Of a stretch of DNA of 64,000 nt, positions 61,581 to 64,000 are shown in pieces. The translations under genes and the position numbers were made by a program. Each line of letters starts with the position of its first letter. The first letter of the stretch is position 1. Under the pieces are notes generated by a model. It saw only the letters and a program-made list of their open reading frames with translations. It was not told where the DNA came from and ran no database searches. Origin of the DNA: Microbacterium arborescens (GTDB lineage Bacteria > Actinomycetota > Actinomycetes > Actinomycetales > Microbacteriaceae); contig QNUV01000041.1 in assembly GCA_003339645.1 (NCBI GenBank), positions 372,001 through 436,000 of the forward strand. The letters are read 5' to 3'.

Positions 61581-62951
61581 TCAGAGCGCATGCAGCGGTT
61601 TGCCCGCCAGCGCCAGGAATGCTTCTCCGAGAGCTTCGCTCTGAGTCGGATGGGCGTGGATGAATGGTGCGATGTCCTCGGGGTGGGCTTCCCAGCCCAC
61701 GGCGAGTTGGCCTTCGGTGATGAGCTCGCCGACGCGGTCGCCCGCGAGATGCACACCGAGGATCGGGCCGTCGAGGCGTCGGACGACCTTGACCAGCCCG
61801 GCCGTCCCGAGGATCTCGCTCTTCCCGTTTCCGGCGAGGTTGTACTCGCGCACGACGATCGCGTCGCCGTGCGCGGCGCGGGCCTGCTCCTCGGTCAGCC
61901 CGACGGAGGCGACCTCGGGACTGCTGTAGGTCACGCGCGGAACGAGACTGTCGGGAACGACGGTGGGGCGCAGGCCCGCGATCTCCTCGGCGACGAAGAT
62001 GCCCTGCTGGAAGCTGCGATGGGCGAGCTGCAGGCCGGGAACGATGTCGCCGACGGCCCACACGCGGTCGCGCGTGGTGCGCAGCCGCTCGTCGACGCGG
62101 ACGAAGCCGCGATCGAGCTCGACACCGGCGTCCTCGAAGCCGAGGCCCGCCGTCGCGGGACCGCGGCCGACCGCGACGAGCAGTACGTCGGCCTCCAGCG
62201 TGGTGCCGTCTTCGAGCGACACCCGGACGCCGTCCGCGTGCGACTCCGCGGCGCTGAAGCGGACTCCCGTGCGCGCGTCGATCCCGCGCTTGCGGAACGC
62301 GCGCTGGATCGTCTTGCTCATCGCGGCATCCTCCGCCGGCAGCAATCGATCGAGCGCCTCGATGATCGTCACGTCCGCGCCGAAGGAGCGCCAGATGCTC
62401 GCGAACTCGACGCCGATGACACCACCACCGAGGATGACGGCGTGACGCGGCACAGTGGGGAGCGCCAGGGCGCCCTCGCTCGTGATGATCCGGTCGTCGA
62501 GCTCGAGCCCCGGCAGCGAGCGGCTGTACGAACCGGTTGCCAGCACGACGTCGGTGCCGCGGTAACGGTCGCCGCCCACGGTCACGCCACCGTCCGCCTC
62601 GAGCCTGCCCTCGCCGTGCACGACGGTGATCTTCCGTGCCGCGATCAGACCCTCGAGACCCTTGTGCTTCTTGGCGACGATGCCGTCGCGATACGCATGG
62701 ACCCCCGCGACGTCGATGCCCTCGAACGCAGCGCGGACGCCGACGTGCTCCGAGCCGCGGACGTTGTCCGCGACCTCCGCGGAGTGCAGGAGTGCCTTGG
62801 TCGGGATGCAGCCCCGGTGCAGGCAGGTTCCGCCGACCTTGTCCTTCTCGACGAGCACCACCGAGGAACCGAGCTCAGCCGCGCGGAGCGCGGCCGCGTA
62901 GCCTCCGCTGCCGCCGCCGAGGACGACGAGATCGACGCTGTGATCGGTCAT
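61581..62951 (-). CDS. lpdA: Dihydrolipoyl dehydrogenase
   Basis: 456 residues. E3 of PDH/OGDH. FAD site VVLGGGSGGYAAALRA, redox disulfide GGTCLHRGCIPTK, NAD site VILGGGVIGVEFASIWRSFG, and C-terminal HAHPTQSEA with the catalytic His. ATG overlaps the pepA stop. Confidence 0.97.
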   Translation of the reverse strand: MTDHSVDLVVLGGGSGGYAAALRAAELGSSVVLVEKDKVGGTCLHRGCIPTKALLHSAEVADNVRGSEHVGVRAAFEGIDVAGVHAYRDGIVAKKHKGLEGLIAARKITVVHGEGRLEADGGVTVGGDRYRGTDVVLATGSYSRSLPGLELDDRIITSEGALALPTVPRHAVILGGGVIGVEFASIWRSFGADVTIIEALDRLLPAEDAAMSKTIQRAFRKRGIDARTGVRFSAAESHADGVRVSLEDGTTLEADVLLVAVGRGPATAGLGFEDAGVELDRGFVRVDERLRTTRDRVWAVGDIVPGLQLAHRSFQQGIFVAEEIAGLRPTVVPDSLVPRVTYSSPEVASVGLTEEQARAAHGDAIVVREYNLAGNGKSEILGTAGLVKVVRRLDGPILGVHLAGDRVGELITEGQLAVGWEAHPEDIAPFIHAHPTQSEALGEAFLALAGKPLHAL

Positions 62952-64000
62952 CGCTGCGAACCCCGCAGGTACTCGACGAGCGAGCGGACGGTGGCTGCGG
63001 TCGGCCCCTTGTCGGTGCCGCCGAACGCGGCCTTGGTCGTGCCGGACCCCGCGATGTCGAGGTGGATCCAGGGGATGCGGGGCGCGTCGTCCTCGTCGCC
63101 GGCGCGACCGACGAAGCGCTGGAGGAACAGCCCGGCGAAGAGCGAGCCGCCGGAGGGGTCGCCGATCTTCGCGTTCTGCATGTCGGCGATGGGGGAGTCG
63201 AGCTCGTCCTCCATGTGCGCCGGCAAAGGCAGCTGCCAGGCGGCTTCGCCCGCGCGCTCGGCGGCCGCCAGGTAGTCGGCGACGGCGTGGTCGTCTCCCA
63301 TGACGCCGGTGTGACGGTTTCCGAGCGCGACGATGATCGCCCCCGTCAGGGTCGCCACGTCGACGATCGCGTCGGGTCGTGTCCGGCTGGCGGCGACGAG
63401 GCCGTCCGCGAGGACAAGGCGACCTTCCGCGTCGGTGTTCAGGACCTCGACGGTCGTCCCGTCCAGCATCCGGAGCACATCACCCGGACGCGTCGCGCGG
63501 CCGGAAGGCATGTTGTCGGCCACGCACAGCCATGCCGAGACCCGCACAGGGAGAGCGAGCGCAGCCGCGGCCTGGACGACGGCGAGCACCGTCGCGGCAC
63601 CGGCCATGTCGTACTTCATCCCGACCATGCTCGCGGCCGGCTTCAGTGAGAGGCCTCCCGTGTCGAACGTGATGCCCTTGCCGACCAGAGCGACGTGGCG
63701 CGCGGCATCGGCGGGGGAGTACTCCACCCGCACGACGCGCGGCGGCCGGTCCGAGCCCTGCCCGACACCGAGCACTCCGCCGAAGCCCTGCCGTTCGAGC
63801 TCCGCCTCGTCGAGCACCTCGACCTCGACGGGCAGGCCGGCGACGGCCTCGATGGCGCGCTCCGCCAAGTCGGCGGGAGAGAGCCACTCGGCGGGCGTGC
63901 TGACCAGGTCCTTCACCAGCGCGAGCGATCGTCCGAGCGCGTTGACCCGGGCGATCTCCTCGGCGGAGGGCGAGGCGGACGAGTGGATCGTGACGCGCTC
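62948..64000 (-). CDS. pepA: Leucyl aminopeptidase (M17), C-terminal part
   Basis: 350 residues, open to the window end, so the N-terminus is missing. Metal and catalytic motifs GKGITFDTGGLSLK, NTDAEGRLVLADG and MVGMKYDMAGAA. Removes N-terminal residues of peptides. Stop overlaps lpdA start, so the order pepA-lpdA-sucB is one transcription unit. Confidence 0.95.
   Translation of the reverse strand, partial: ERVTIHSSASPSAEEIARVNALGRSLALVKDLVSTPAEWLSPADLAERAIEAVAGLPVEVEVLDEAELERQGFGGVLGVGQGSDRPPRVVRVEYSPADAARHVALVGKGITFDTGGLSLKPAASMVGMKYDMAGAATVLAVVQAAAALALPVRVSAWLCVADNMPSGRATRPGDVLRMLDGTTVEVLNTDAEGRLVLADGLVAASRTRPDAIVDVATLTGAIIVALGNRHTGVMGDDHAVADYLAAAERAGEAAWQLPLPAHMEDELDSPIADMQNAKIGDPSGGSLFAGLFLQRFVGRAGDEDDAPRIPWIHLDIAGSGTTKAAFGGTDKGPTAATVRSLVEYLRGSQR

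Overview
The window is a high-GC actinobacterial chromosome segment, most likely from Microbacterium or a close relative in the Microbacteriaceae. Evidence for this: very high third-position GC, many GTG starts, the order glnA2-glnE-...-glnA1, a FasR-type (PucR family) regulator upstream of fabD-fabH-acpP-fabF, a homodimeric AceE, and small families such as DUF3099, DUF3145, DUF4190 and DUF4191. The genus is an inference from family content. Almost all of it is core, densely packed sequence. There is no CRISPR array, IS transposase or prophage.

Layout: 0-2.4 kb holds the end of ctaB, a tandem-repeat intergenic region, a membrane protein and ctaA (heme A synthesis). 2.4-6.5 kb is a suf Fe-S operon (sufB, sufD, Rieske ferredoxin, sufC, sufT-like). 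6.6-12.8 kb has a MalY-like lyase and an iron-siderophore uptake operon with a DtxR/IdeR-like operator. 12.9-19 kb carries an ABC-F protein, SURF1, small membrane proteins, a FabG-like reductase, a hydrolase and SerB. 18.7-22 kb has divergent glgC/glgA-type genes, then an ABC ATPase and ribosomal protein L31 type B. 22.4-31.3 kb carries a TRIC-type channel, recO, uppS, a DsbA-like protein, glutathione peroxidase, dusB, dgt, dnaG and an orphan ABC ATPase. 31.3-34.3 kb has tRNA-Asn, glutaminase, def, a NIPA/EamA-type transporter and a CAT-anticodon tRNA. 34.7-43 kb is fatty acid synthesis (fabF, acpP, fabH, fabD, fasR-like) and aceE. 43.1-46 kb has tRNA-Val, a zinc-ribbon protein, a PolA-like polymerase and rnpB. 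46-47 kb is a small degraded insertion. 47-57 kb has polyphosphate glucokinase and the nitrogen cluster (glnA2, glnE, glnA1) with hydrolases and arr. 57-64 kb has RDD and DUF4191 proteins, an unknown one-helix membrane protein, sucB/dlaT-type E2, lpdA and pepA.

The pathways interlock: aceE, the E2 and lpdA supply the pyruvate/2-oxoglutarate dehydrogenase parts; FasR, FabD, FabH, ACP and FabF make fatty acids from that acetyl-CoA; GlnE adenylylates the GlnA enzymes; CtaA, CtaB and SURF1 serve cytochrome oxidase.

The most unusual points are: a 34-bp duplication of the rnpB 3' end bracketing about 0.8 kb of degraded sequence (an integration scar); a tRNA-Val gene whose 3' end lies one base before the ATG of the next protein gene; many genes with a TANNNT -10 box only 6-7 bases from the start codon (leaderless mRNAs), including three back-to-back divergent pairs; a four-half-site GlnR box at glnA1; an Arr-type rifamycin ADP-ribosyltransferase; and an unknown membrane protein at the place where lipA/lipB commonly sit.
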